The position numbers and the translations under genes are program-made. A stretch of DNA of 64,000 bases. Source: Sphagnum magellanicum. Its lineage: Eukaryota > Streptophyta > Sphagnopsida > Sphagnales > Sphagnaceae. Positions 24,570 to 36,253 of the stretch are shown here, in pieces; position 1 is the stretch's first letter, and each line of letters starts with the position of its first letter. The stretch covers positions 4,510,041 through 4,574,040 of the forward strand of contig CM038917.1 in the NCBI GenBank assembly GCA_021904315.1. The letters are read 5' to 3'. A model generated the notes under the pieces. It saw only the letters and a list, made by a program, of their open reading frames with translations. It was not told the origin of the DNA and ran no database searches.

Positions 24570-24790
24570 TAAGATAGGGGCGTTTTCAAAATAAGGCGTC
24601 TAGGATGAAGCAATAGCCAAGTCGAACCCCACATTTTTGGGAATATCCCCCACCCATGGGCTTTACCTACCATAAAACATGAAGCAAAATTTATCATGAA
24701 CCAAATCTATATAGGTCATGAGGCATAGGAGTGAAGGATATTATGCCTACTTTTAGGTGTAATATCCCTCCCATTTTGGAGGAGGGAAGT
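24570..24790 (-). repeat. Dispersed repeat (inverted match to 42,600-42,840)
   Basis: Reverse complement of 42,600-42,840 with many mismatches; shared marks include CCCATGGG near the middle and GGGAGGGATATTA at one end. Confidence 0.6.
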
Positions 24791-24839
24791 TGATGCAATA
24801 TAAGGTGCCCTCCAAATGCATTAAAATTTTTCTTGAAGT

Positions 24840-25100
24840 ACTCTATGTAAATGTAAATGCCAAGGCTTACAAAACCACCATGGTATATTGGAAAGAGGGT
24901 GGTAAACTCCTCGAGAATGTATATGCAAAAGGGTGACAAACTCATCCTAAATGTAATGCAAAATCTTACAAAACCACCAAAGTATGGAAAGAAGGTGGCA
25001 AAGTCCTCATAATTGTAAATGCCAAGTGGTAAAAAACCACTAAGGTATGAAAAGGTGTGTGAAACTGCCCATCAAATATATAAACGCCAAGAAGTTTTGT
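24840..25100 (+). repeat. Degenerate tandem repeat
   Basis: CTTACAAAACCACC-like phrases recur near 24,865, 24,965 and 25,031, each followed by GTATGGAAAGAAGGTGG-like and TGTAAATGCCAA-like phrases. Confidence 0.55.
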
Positions 25101-26168
25101 GATAGGAAATAGGTTTCATGCATAAGTAGGTAAATAGGAAAATAATAACTATTAGGTAAGTAGATGGTTTATTTATACATATGTAAAGGTTTTTTTACTA
25201 CCTACTTATTAACAACATGCTTGTGGGTTGTTAGTAGGAAGGTAGGGAAAAAAAACAACAATTAAAGTAACCACCATGGTTAGCTAGGGAATTGAAACTC
25301 AACAAAAAAATTATTTCCTGACCACTTATCATTCATGGTGCACTGGTGGGTGTTGGTTCATTGTGGCCGAAAAGGTAAGGAAGCATGAGCAACCATAGAA
25401 GGTGCAAGCTCTTAATCAATCTAGTAGACTAAAATTATTTTGATATAGTGATGCAACAACAATGGCATTCCACATTGCTACTAATAATGCAATCTTCATT
25501 TGGGAAAAAGATGACGATTTGCATTTGTGAAGGATTGATCATCGACGGATTGATATGTTGTCCGACATGAATCGCATCTTGTTTTTTTTTTCTTCATCGA
25601 CTATATTTAACTCCAATGTTGCGAAGAAAAGGATGCAAGCGATAGGCTTATCCATAAGCTTGCCTAAATCTTTTATGTAAAAGGAAAAAATGACTCGAAC
25701 AACCTCTAGAACTTGCCTTTCAAGAATTGTCTCTTCTTTTTCTTGGACCTTTAATAAAGAAAAACCCAAGGTTTGATTTGAGTGTTGGAATTCAGACATG
25801 AAGTATGGAGGAGCAAGCTTTGAGTGTAGTTATAGAGGCCATGAGGAAAGGCCAGTGCATTACAATTTTGAACTTAGAATCCAGGGAGGTCAAAAATAAC
25901 CTTTTCTTCCTATCAGTTTCTTTTTTTTCCTAAAAACTCTAAGGACTGAAGCATGAGGGGAGATGTACATTTCTAGGGCTCATGAGGTTGCTTTTACCTT
26001 TGGTTTCCTTTTCATTGGAGAGGTACCCATTATCCACCCACAATTCTTCATTTATTTCCAGCAAACTCCCATCATTTCCACGTTTTGAGCTTGTAGAATT
26101 AGTTGGGAGCTTGGTTTTTAACAAAATTTATTGAGTAATTATCTAGCTATGGTTTCCTTTAGCTCTAT
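25101..26168. other. Intergenic; short core shared with 47,480
   Basis: No gene seen. 25,335-25,375 shares about 40 bp (TGGTGCACTGGTGGGTG and following) with 47,480-47,520. Confidence 0.4.
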
Positions 26169-26591
26169 TTGGATTATCTAGTGAGGAGTTCCTATGATAA
26201 TATTGACCTAATTATTTGCCTAATTGAAAGACACTTAGGTTTTCACACTAAATGTGTCAAACTTAAGAATAAGTATTTGGAAGCTAGAAACTATGACTCC
26301 CTTGGGTACATTAGCTTAAATAAGATATTCGAAAAAATTGCATGTATGTTCATGAAGCAAAATTATGGGAATGCATTTCAACTAGTCAAAAGGTGTTATG
26401 CCTTGACATGTATTAGGTGGTACAAATTTAATGGAGAAGTATCTAATATTGACACAACCCCAAATTCCTTGAAAGATTCAAATGCAAGTTCGAAGGTGAA
26501 AACACCACAAAAAAAGAGTTGGGGTACGTTCCTAAACTCGCAACATTTCAAAGGTAAGAAGGGCGTGTTGGAGCTCCAAGATGGGGTTTAA
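26169..26591 (+). CDS. Hypothetical 140-residue ORF, probably fortuitous
   Basis: ATG-to-TAA frame with no recognised domain. Its last 40 codons lie in the LTR-like repeat shared with 55.4 kb, which argues that it is a chance or retroelement-derived frame. Confidence 0.15.
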   Translation: MDYLVRSSYDNIDLIICLIERHLGFHTKCVKLKNKYLEARNYDSLGYISLNKIFEKIACMFMKQNYGNAFQLVKRCYALTCIRWYKFNGEVSNIDTTPNSLKDSNASSKVKTPQKKSWGTFLNSQHFKGKKGVLELQDGV

Positions 26592-27460
26592 AACAAGTGA
26601 CAAGCAGGTTAACTATTCACACAAACATACATAAACCAAACAACAAGTTTGTTAGTGCATAGTTGGTGCATGGACAAGTCAGCGCATGCACGGATTCACA
26701 AGACTCACCATGGCCCAAACTTGAGAAAAGCCACCACCTTCTTCATTATAGTATTTTCTATGATTAGCCATAGGGGTTGCATTCAAAAGTCATTTTTCCT
26801 AAGCTCTTGAGTTGAGAGTCCCAATATTCTCGAAATTAGAACTTCTGGCACTTTGGAGGCCCATAATTTATTGTGTAGACCTTTGCTTAATGTGAGGTCT
26901 AATAAAAAGTTATAATTCTCATCAAGAGCTTTCTAACGATATGTGTCACGCCACCCACACGCATGTATTTCAGAGCGATTCCCGACTTTTAGGGGTGGGG
27001 AGTCAAATTGGCACTTTGACTTTTGGCCCTTTTTTTGGCCATAATTTATGTTTTAAGTACTCAAATGGTTCATGCGAACCCATTTTAGACATTTAAGTTT
27101 CAAGAGTTTTCCAATGGTATAAGGAAATTTTTACCCAATGAATTTTGACCCCCTGAAATCACTTTTTGAAAATTCGGGATTCCATAGGGATTCCAACTCC
27201 CAAAATGGACTCCCAAAGTGGGAGTCCACTTGGGAGTGTGTGAATTCATTCCTTCACATTTTCACTCACACTCCCGAGAGTGTAAATGTGACTCATGGGT
27301 TATAATTTCGACCTGCACCTTTCCATGCCTTTGCCTTGGTTGCAAGCCCAATGCTACAGTCGTGACAAATATTGCTACGCATGCGAAAGGGGAAGAAGCA
27401 AATGTGCAAAATCTCATGCTCAATAGGATTTTCACTTGATCACAAGACTTGAAAATTAAT
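26455..27460 (+). mobile_element. LTR-like relic, AT-drifted copy (pairs with 55,380-56,530)
   Basis: Collinear with 55,380-56,530 in the same orientation. Landmarks: GTTGGAGCTCC, AGAGCTTTC, GGGAGTCAAA, CCATTTTAGACATTTA, and the closing ACTCCC-rich part. C to T and G to A changes dominate relative to the GC-rich copy. A 10-bp-arm hairpin lies at 27,206-27,228 (TGGACTCCCA and its complement). Confidence 0.6.
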
Positions 27461-28069
27461 GCCCCTTATGTGGAGAAAAGTTTCACATGTTGTCGGGTTT
27501 TAAAGCTTTGGTAGGAGGTCGTGAATTTAAAAAATGAAGTTGACAAAGAAAAAACAGCTAGGCTGTTTAATGAGCAGTTCATACCCTAGGCCACATCTTT
27601 TTGTGCATTGAGAATGTAGGTGGTCTACAAATGTGAAATACACACATCGAACTTTCGGTGGTTCTTGCAAAATTGGTAAGCATTGATCCTATTTTAATAT
27701 GTCAAAATCTTTTTTATAAAACCTCAAGCATTCCAAAGTTGTTAGGCTAGCATATGCCCCTTTTTGATATCACAACAATATTTTTTGGTTGTTTCATGGG
27801 CTTGTTGATGATGTTTACTAATTTCAATTTCTTTTGAATTGAATATAACAAATGGGGTCATTACATAATGAGCTTAGTTGGGCCTTTTCACTATCCATAG
27901 GTGTTTACAATTTGATCTGAATTGTACTAATTTACAAATGTCATCTAAATGTAAAAATGTTTTAAGACCCTAAACCTTGAAACTTTTTTCAATGCCAAAT
28001 TTCTTTTAATAAGGAGTTGGGTGAAAGGTCACATCCTGATTTGAATAATGTTGTTTTGGAAGCTAAATC
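27461..28069. other. Intergenic; nothing recognised
   Basis: AT-rich DNA between the LTR-like relic and the decayed tail of the HNL gene; no feature seen. Confidence 0.4.
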
Positions 28070-29333
28070 ATTTTTGCCCACCATCTATCATGGAACCTAG
28101 GATTTGAATGTTTTCGACAAATCATCAATCAACTTGATAGTTTTCAAAATCTAAATATTAGGGTCTTTCAAAGAGAAGGAACACATTTTCATCATTATGG
28201 GTTTGTTGGCTTTGACAACCTCAATAAATATTTGTTTATTAAAACTAGAACCATGCATATATACCAATGTTTGTAAAGCATGGCATAATGGTTGTTGTCA
28301 TGCTTATTAAGTAGCACATGCAATTGAGGTGTTGACATAGTATGTAAAAGTGCCCAACATTCATTTTTTGCCTTTCAACTTGTAGGTCATAGTCAAAAGA
28401 TAGTCCTAATGTGCACTTGCAACAAAAACATTAATCCCAATCTCAATGTCATCCATCCATGTGTGATTTATCATCCATCACTATTTTTTGTAATTGACCA
28501 AAATAGTTGAACATAGGACACACCACCCCTAGATGTTCGACTAGAATTCAACTAGAATTCAATTACAATTCCATTGTAGACCATGGGGGTGTTAAGAATA
28601 TTCCATGAACTTCAAAATAGTTGGTTTTCCCCTTCATTTGTCCACCAAAAGAATAGGTGGTTCGATTTACTTAGCAATTGTGAATAAATTTTAAATATTC
28701 AAAAATTACAATTAAATGTAATTGAAGATGATGTCAAGTTGAACGCGGGTTGGTTGAAAAAGAGGGGTTTCTTACTAATGATTCAATTGGCAATAGATGA
28801 AGGTAATTGTTTCAAATTGAAACACTTTAACAAATTAAGTTCCTTGAATGCATTAAATTGGCCTATAAACGTAAGTAATTCCTGCAAGCTTGTATAATTT
28901 AAGCTCACACAACAAAAACTTTTGGAGTGCATTTAATTGGCCAATGTACATGTAAGTAATTTTTGCAAGTTGAAACATTTGCACAAATCAAGATTTTCAA
29001 GTGCACTCGATGACCAATAGATGAAAATGGTTTTTTCAAGCTAAAACACTTTGACAAATGAAGCTTTTGAAATGTATCCAATTGACCAATAGATGAAAAT
29101 ACTTATTTCAAGTTGGAACACCTTGACAAATAAAACACTTTGAATGCATTCAATTCACCCATGCATGAATGTATTTTTTTCACAATGTTTTCAAGTTGGA
29201 GAAGTTTTATAAATAAAACTTTTGGAGTGCATTCAATTCACCAATAGATGAAGGTAGTTCTTTCAAGTTGGCACACCTTGACAAATTAAGTTTTTGGAAT
29301 ACCTCGATTGGCCAATAGATGAAGGTCGTTCTT
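28070..29333 (-). pseudogene. Decayed 3' part of the HNL gene: residual LRRs and broken C-terminal block
   Basis: Downstream of the present stop, LRR-like 72-bp units continue to about 28,790 with many substitutions and indels, so the ancestral coding region was longer. Beyond them, 28,790-28,070 is clearly homologous on the minus strand to 11,975-12,731 (copy B) and the matching part of copy C. That block includes the region that in B and C keeps a 102-codon ORF; here it is interrupted, for example by a TAG soon after the conserved MDDIEIGIN start. Homology to B stops abruptly near 28,070. It is most simply read as the former C-terminus and 3' UTR of the gene. Confidence 0.75.
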
Positions 29334-31472
29334 TCAAGTTGGCCCACCTTGACAAATCAAGTGCTTGGAGTACATTGATTGGCCAATAGATGAAGGTAGT
29401 TCTTTCAACTTGGAACACCATGATATATCAAGCTTTTGGAGTGCATTCAATTGGCCAATAGGTGAAGGTAGTTCTTTCAAGTTGGAACACCCTTTCAAAT
29501 CAAGCTTTTGGAGTGCATTCAATTGGCCAATAGATGAAGGTAGTTCTTTCAACTTGGAACACCATGATAAATCAAGGTTTTGGAGTGCATTCAATTGGCC
29601 AATAGATGAAGGTAGTTCTTTCAACTTGAAACACCATGATAAATCAAGGTTTTGGAGTGCATTCAATTGGCCAATAGATGAAGGTAGTTCTTTCAACTCG
29701 GAACACCCTCTCAAATCAAGGTTTTGGAGTGCATTCAATTGGCCAATAGATGAAGGTAGTTCTTTCAAGTTAAAACATGTTGACAAATCAAGGTTTTGGA
29801 GTGCATTCAATTGGCCAATAGATGAAGGTAGTTCTTTCAACTCGAAACACCTTGACAAATCAAGGTTTTTGAGTGCATTCAATTGGCCAATAGATGAAGG
29901 TAGTTCTTTCAAGTCGGAACATTCTGACAAATGAAGCTTTTGGAGTGCATTCAATTGGCCAATAGATGAAGGTAGTTCTTTCAAGTTGCGATAGTTGAGC
30001 AAATAAAGTTTTTGGAGTGCATTCAATTGGCCAATAGATGAAGGTAGTTCTTTCAATTCGGAACATTCAAACAAATAAAACTTTTGGAGTGCATTCAATT
30101 GGCCAATAGATGAAAATAGTTCTTTCAACTCGGAACACCATGATATACGAAGATTTTGGAGTGCATTCAATTGGCCAATAGATGAAGGTAGTTCTTTCAA
30201 CTTGGAACACCTTGACAAATCAAGGTTTTGGAGTGCATTCAATTGGCCAATAGATGAAGGTAGTTTTTTCAACTCGGAACATTCAAACAAATAAAGCTTT
30301 TGGAGTGCATTCAATTGGCCAATAGATGAAGGTAGTTCTTTCAACTCAGAACACCCTCTCAAATCAAGCTTTTGGAGTGCATTCAATTGGCCAATAGATG
30401 AAGGTAGTTCTTTCAACTTGGAACACCATGATAAATCAAGGTTTTGGAGTGCATTCAATTGGCCAATAGATGAAGGTAGTTCTTTCAACTCGGAACATTC
30501 TGACAAATAAAGCTTTTGGAGTGCATTCAATTGGCCAATAGATGAAGGTAGTTCTTTCAACTTGGAACACCTTTTCAAAACAAGGTTTTGGAGTGCATTC
30601 AATTGGCCAATAGATGAAGGTAGTTCTTTCAACTTGGAACACCCATTGAAATCAAGCTCTTGGAGCGCATTTAATTCGCCAATAAATGAAGGTAGTTCTT
30701 TCAACTCGGAACATTCTAACAAATAAAGCTTTTGGAGTGCCTTCAATTGGCCAATAGATGAAGGTAGTGCTTTCAACTTGGAACACCATGATAAATCAAG
30801 GTTTTGGAGTGCATTCAATTGGCCAATAGATGAAGGTAGTTCTTTCAACTCGGAACACCCTCTCAAATCAAGGTTTTGGAGTGCATTCAATTGGCCAATA
30901 GATGAAGGTAGTTCTTTCAACTCGGAACACCCTCTCAAATCAAGGTTTTGGAGTGCATTCAATTGGCCAATAGATGAAGGTAGTTCTTTCAAGTTAAAAC
31001 ATGTTGACAAATCAAACTTTTGGAGTGCATTCAATTGGCCAATAGATGAAGGTAGTTCTTTCAACTTGAGACACTTTGACAAATCAAGGTTTTGGAGTGC
31101 ATTCAATTGGCCAATAGATGAAGGTAGTTCTTTCAACTTGGAACACCCATTGAAATCAAGCTCTTGGAGCGCATTTAATTCGCCAATAAATGAAGGTATT
31201 TCTTCCAAACTTTGGCATTGTGCTAAATCAAGTACTTGTAATCGTAAACAATAAAACAAATTATCTGGTACTTTTCGAATCATGCATTTTTTGAGGCACA
31301 ACCACTTAACAGTACTCAAATTTCGCCCTTGGATGAAATCTTCCACTATAGTTGGTGAAGCTTCTGTTAAGTCAACCAACCTAAGGTTGGGAAATCCCTT
31401 TGAGCCAATTTGGGACAATGTAGGCAAATTGACGCATTTTTTCAATGAGATGCCTTCTAAATTTTCCACCAC
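29334..31472 (-). repeat. 72-bp tandem array encoding 25 near-identical 24-residue LRRs
   Basis: This exon encodes about 25 full leucine-rich repeats and one partial. Each carries the core LKELPSSIGQLNALQ followed by a short variable strand ending in a Cys, for example LDLSWCSK. At DNA level the unit is 72 bp and mostly identical between neighbours. A distinctive variant (FIGELNALQELDFNGCSK) occurs at repeats 1 and 8, about 504 bp or seven units apart, which shows a block duplication. The array ends near 29,375 where one base is lost compared with the other units, producing a 14-residue out-of-frame tail and a stop. Confidence 0.9.
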
Positions 31473-34400
31473 CTATCACATGAAATGAAAACAAAAAGGA
31501 TTATCAATATTAAAAAAAAATCATCCTAATGCCAATTTTTATTAGAAAAACATTTATTTATAAAATAAAAATTCAAAATTAAAACATTTGGTTTTGGACA
31601 TTAACAAAAATCATAGAAAATCATAATAAAATTATAGGATTGAAATAATATGTGACAACCTCATCCTTTCGTAATAATAAATTTGACTTATTTGATTTCC
31701 ATATAAATCGATTCATAATTGGAAGTTCCATTGCAATACTTTGACCCATGTCTCGTAATTGTTCATGTATGTGCAAGATTCCATCTTCTGCCCATTCGAC
31801 TAAAGATCTATCTTGTAAATTTTGTAATTCAAACTTTGGGTGTTCATAATCTCCACTCCACACTCGACAAATTGTACTTATTTTCAAACCATTAAAAAAA
31901 CAAGCAATATCCAAAAACATGTTTTGAAGTTGCTTATCCAAGTGGTTATAAGAAATCTTTAATACACTCCAAAGCTCTTCATTATCATAGCCCCCTGTCA
32001 AACTTTTCCCACTTTCCAATTTGCTCAATGCACCTTTCCACATTTGTAATTCTTTAGTATTGCACAAAAAAGAACCCAATACTTTAAGACTTAAAGGGAG
32101 CCCCCCACAAGCTATTATAATCTTCGTACATATATCTTTGAAATCCTTTGGTGGATCATGATTTGCATTACCAAATGCATGGAACATAAATAGTTCCTTT
32201 GCTTGCTCTTCCTCCAAAGATTTCATGACCACTTTTCCATCCTCACTTACATGAGATTTTAGAATTTGCCAATTTCGACAATTCACAAGCACTTTGCTTT
32301 TAGAAATTGCATTCTTGGCACCCTTTTCAACGAGAAGTTGCAAGGATGTAAGGTTCTCCACCTTACCAACATCATCCACCACCACTAACACTTTCTTCGA
32401 TATCATACATTCTCTAATTTTGTCAAGGTTTTCATTCACATTTTCATCCTTGCATAACCTTTTGCCACACAAATCATGTAGGAGTTGTTTAATGACATCA
32501 TTGATATCGTCCTTTGATTTCACATCCTCCAAAAAACTAGATTTGTCATATTGGTTGTGGAACAAATGATAAAATTTTTTACACAAAGTGGTTTTTCCAA
32601 TCCCACCCATTCCAACCAAACCAACAATATATTGCTTTTGTAACAAGATGTTTATGTCTCGTGCTTTGTCAATCAACGCCACCTCATGACATGGCAAACG
32701 TGGAAGCAATATATTTTTCTGTCAAAATTCACAAAATATAGGTCATTTATATGTTATCTTTTTTATTTGATAACCAATATATATGACATTGCATATGCAA
32801 AACACATCAAATGTGTTGTGACCAAATGTGTTTCAAATTACATGAACATATATGAAATCAAAAGATTTAAATTTGATGTTTTTACCTTCATACATATTTT
32901 CAAACATTGTAATAATAAAGAATAGCTTGGATGATCCTTGTTTGGTGGCTTGCAAATTGTCAAGTGATTAGCATCCTCTATTCTATATTGGTTGTTGTCT
33001 GACAATTGAATAGCTGAAGCATATGGCACTAAAATTCCCTACATGTGCAAAAAATTAAATTAATGAAACTCATTGACTTGTTTGTTCACTTATGTTTAAA
33101 CTTATAAGCCAAATGGTGGTGGAAACTATAGTTTAATAACTATTGACGTTTGAATAATAATGAATTATTGTGTACAAGTAATTTCCTTCAACCTTTTGGC
33201 AAACAATTTATATAAATACATCACAAAGTTATTGGTTTTTAATCTCATGAATCTTATATATTTTAACAATGTTATGATTTTCCTTACAAATATTTCTAAG
33301 GAATTGATTTGATGAAGGGAAATTTAAACCTATTTCTTGATGGTTGAAATCAATCAAATTTCAGTTCCATTAATAGTAATTCATGAAACAAAGTTCATAA
33401 AACACATGACCCATTCACCACATTAATATATTCAGAAGTATTGAGTACATGATCCCACACGAGTTTTGACAATACAAAAAATGTTCAATTAATGAACCTA
33501 GTTGGATAACTTTTAGTGTGGTGAAATGAAAATCTTACAAAATTTTCGTCAATTGGTAATCCTTCACCAAATGCATAAATGTTGAGGTCTGCATGAATGG
33601 CATTTATAAAATCCTTTGAAAGGTACTCCATTTGTAGGTTGAAAGGTTCTAATTTTTTTGAAAAACCAGGTTGGGTTGCATATTTGTTGAAGGTGTTGAT
33701 TTGTTGACATTGCCAAGTGAAATATTTTGATAAATATTGGGTACCACCAAAATGTGGTACACCATAAAATACTACACCTTTGACATTGTTCAAAAATGTT
33801 TTACAACATTTGTGTACTTCATCATCCAAACCATTTTTTGGCCTTTGATATACACGTTTGTGAGCTTCAACCACCAAGCTTTTGAGTACAAGACCTCCAA
33901 AACTATAAGCAACTAATGCCACTGGTCCGTTCCAAAGGGATTGATAACTACAAAATATTCAACAATGCACAAAAATTCCATTATCAACATTGTATTAGCA
34001 TGTACAAATTTATCCTAATATACTTAGGGGCAATTTTTCAATTCACACATGACTTAAGCCATAAGTTTATAATTGATTTGCTTGTCATATGTTATTTTCA
34101 TTTATTGACTACATTAATCTACCTAAAAAATGTGACAACCATGTTTTGATAAAACAATTATTATGCACAAGTATGTAGGTGTTTACATTCTTGTGTTAAT
34201 GTACAATTCATCTCCTATGTGTTAGCTCAGCAATATAGTTGAAAATTAAAAAAATATAAATTACAAAAAAAAACCTTTTAAATTTTTATTTTTTTTTGCA
34301 ATGAAATGGATGCAAATTTTCAACACATGTATTAATTCAATTCAATTGCATTACCAAAGATAAAGCTTCAAAAAGTGTGAACTAAAAATTGCCATAAAAA

Positions 34401-35187
34401 CCAAACTAGTTGTACCATGAATTTATAATATGAACATAGACTTTGCTATTATCTTAAAGCAATAACATTTGCATTTAAGCCCCATTTTATGTTCTCCTAC
34501 ATGAATTTAACAATTCAAGTAAATTGAAACTTGTTGGTGTGTATCATAATACTAGCACACATGAACCATTAACTCATGCAAAACATTTAAGAAATTCTAA
34601 AGATGTAAACAATTATCTTTAATGCACACAAGGAGAAGTAATTAATGTGTCCATAAATAGAGGAGATTGTCACACCTTGAATTTGTAACCAAACTTTGAA
34701 TGAGGTTTTTGCCAATTTCAGTCACATCATTGTGAACACTTGCCACAATGTTAGAATCATAGGACAATGATAAAATTCGAACATTGTTGTTCAAGTCTTC
34801 GGGTAACCACTTTTCTGGCCAACATATGCATTCTTTTCTATTGTTGGTGGGGTATGTTGTCCATGTTTCCTTCCATTCATCATTTGTGCCAAAAACAATC
34901 CCATGAAAAAAAATGATGGTCAAATTTGGATTATTGGAATTGCAAGTGGGATTTAAATCATGCACTGGATATTTCTGCAAAGAAAATGAAAATGAATCAA
35001 CACAATTCTTCAAATGCCTCTTGGAAATTATTTGACTATACATGAAATAAGAAAAATGCAATATACAAATTATAATAGTTAGATAAAGGCAATAATTAGT
35101 TGAAAAGATTAAGTTTAACAAGATCATAATAATAAATGAATTGGAAAATACCAAATCTATCTTGCATGACCAACAAATGAAGATCAT
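29334..35187 (-). CDS. Alpha/beta-hydrolase-NB-ARC-LRR immune receptor (HNL-type NLR), six-exon model
   Basis: Predicted intracellular immune receptor of the hydrolase-NBS-LRR class. My model joins 35187-35152, 34974-34676, 33947-33539, 33038-32886, 32718-31660 and 31472-29334; every junction is GT-AG and keeps frame, giving about 1364 residues. The hydrolase (about 13-299) shows FFHG (oxyanion region, His36), candidate nucleophile Ser127 in AYSFGG and candidate catalytic His273 in DANHLTICKP, resembling SERAC1-like hydrolases. NB-ARC (about 300-652) has P-loop GMGGIGKTT (335-343), Walker B LVVVDD (to 415), GLPL (505-508), TNL-like FLDIACFF (568-575) and IHE (616-618) in place of MHD. The last exon holds 25 LRRs and then stops after a one-base loss. 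The first exon (12 codons) is the least certain part; an in-frame TGA lies directly before its ATG, which favours that start. It is probably expressed, but it could be a recently truncated allele. Confidence 0.85.
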
Positions 35188-35750
35188 TCACATGTGTCAT
35201 AGACCTCAAAGTGTCAAAACATACTTCAATAAGTAAATGTTGTTACATAGTAGGTGGAACGTATGCCAAACAATAAAGGTTAATGCTAAGAATTGGATTC
35301 TTTCAAGTTTGGGTTGATTTGCTTAGCCATCTAGTTTGGTTCATTTGCATTTCATGACATTTTCCCCAACATTTGGACCTCTAAGGCCTCCAATGGCTAA
35401 GGAATTGGGACACAAACCCAATAAGAATGTCCAAGAGCATTTTAATAATTTGTTTTAGGTTGTTGGATCAAGACTACACATTGAACTTAACTCATAATCT
35501 ATAATGAAAGTTCCAATCCTTACAAGTTCAATATATTCTTAATCAATGCCAAATTTTGACAAATTTCCCTTTCACCAATTCTACTTGTTATAGCAAATGA
35601 GTCGCTAGCCTAATGTAAGAGGCTATAATGATGACTCCATTTCGTATTGTTTTAAACATCATTTCATATTGTTTTTATGTAAACAACCAAACTAGAAAGT
35701 ATGCAAAGTAAAAATGTATGACAAGGAAGCTTGTAAATGATTGAGGACAT
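35188..35750. other. Upstream region of the HNL gene
   Basis: No gene. It should contain the HNL promoter, but I see no motif convincing enough to call. Confidence 0.4.
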
Positions 35751-35752
35751 TC

Positions 35753-35880
35753 AGGTACCCTAGTGGCTCAAGGGTATGGTTGTGAAGCTGCTGGTTGGGA
35801 GTTCAAATCTGAACTAGACATCCTTCTTCTGATGCTTTGTGAGGTCAATAAGCTATCATGGTTGTAAGGGTCAAGGAAAA
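35753..35880 (+). mobile_element. tRNA-derived SINE-like sequence
   Basis: GGTACCCTAGTGGCTCAAGG near the start resembles a Pol III A box, and GGGAGTTCAAATCTGAAC near 35,797-35,815 resembles a B box. Spacing is as in tRNA heads of plant SINEs, followed by an unrelated tail. No tRNA cloverleaf with a credible acceptor stem is seen. Confidence 0.45.
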
Positions 35881-36253
35881 TTGTTAACACACGCGCAAAC
35901 AAAATTTAAAAAAGCAAAAGAAAAATCAAACTTCAACAAATAACTTGGGAAAGCACAAGAAGGTATCCGCACAATCGTAGCAGGTGTCCGCACAACATCT
36001 TTCCATGGGAAAGCCCAAGAAAGAACTGTGCAAAGAAAGCTCATCATAAAATTAAGAAGAAGCGCCACATTGTTGCGCCATCCAGAGCTTGATGGAGCAT
36101 TTTCAGCATGGACCAAAGGTGTCTCAATCACAGCAGGGATCTGCACAAGATCTCTCTTTCTTTTTGGTGACCTTTGTGAAAGATCAACTCCTTTTCCCTT
36201 GAAGCCATATGAATCTCCCATATTTCGCACTACTGAAATTCTTTTTGACACGC

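Noticed and set aside
29400-31250. Regular repeats that could suggest a CRISPR array
   Set aside because: Units are contiguous coding repeats without unique spacers, in plant nuclear DNA.
29365-31254. Long plus-strand frames (189 and 158 codons) with repeated FWSAFNWPIDEGSSF
   Set aside because: They are antisense to the LRR exon. The 72-bp unit happens to be free of stops in this frame, so every repeat extends it. The minus strand has the domain match and the intron structure.
31621-31659. Reading the NB-ARC exon through to its own stop (VVTYYFNPIILL tail)
   Set aside because: A GT donor after KDE and an AG acceptor before VVENLEG join NB-ARC to LRR in frame, and the same intron is conserved in copies B and C.
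35753-35826. Possible functional tRNA gene
   Set aside because: A and B box-like elements exist, but no acceptor stem pairing or proper anticodon arm can be drawn; SINE-like is the better reading.
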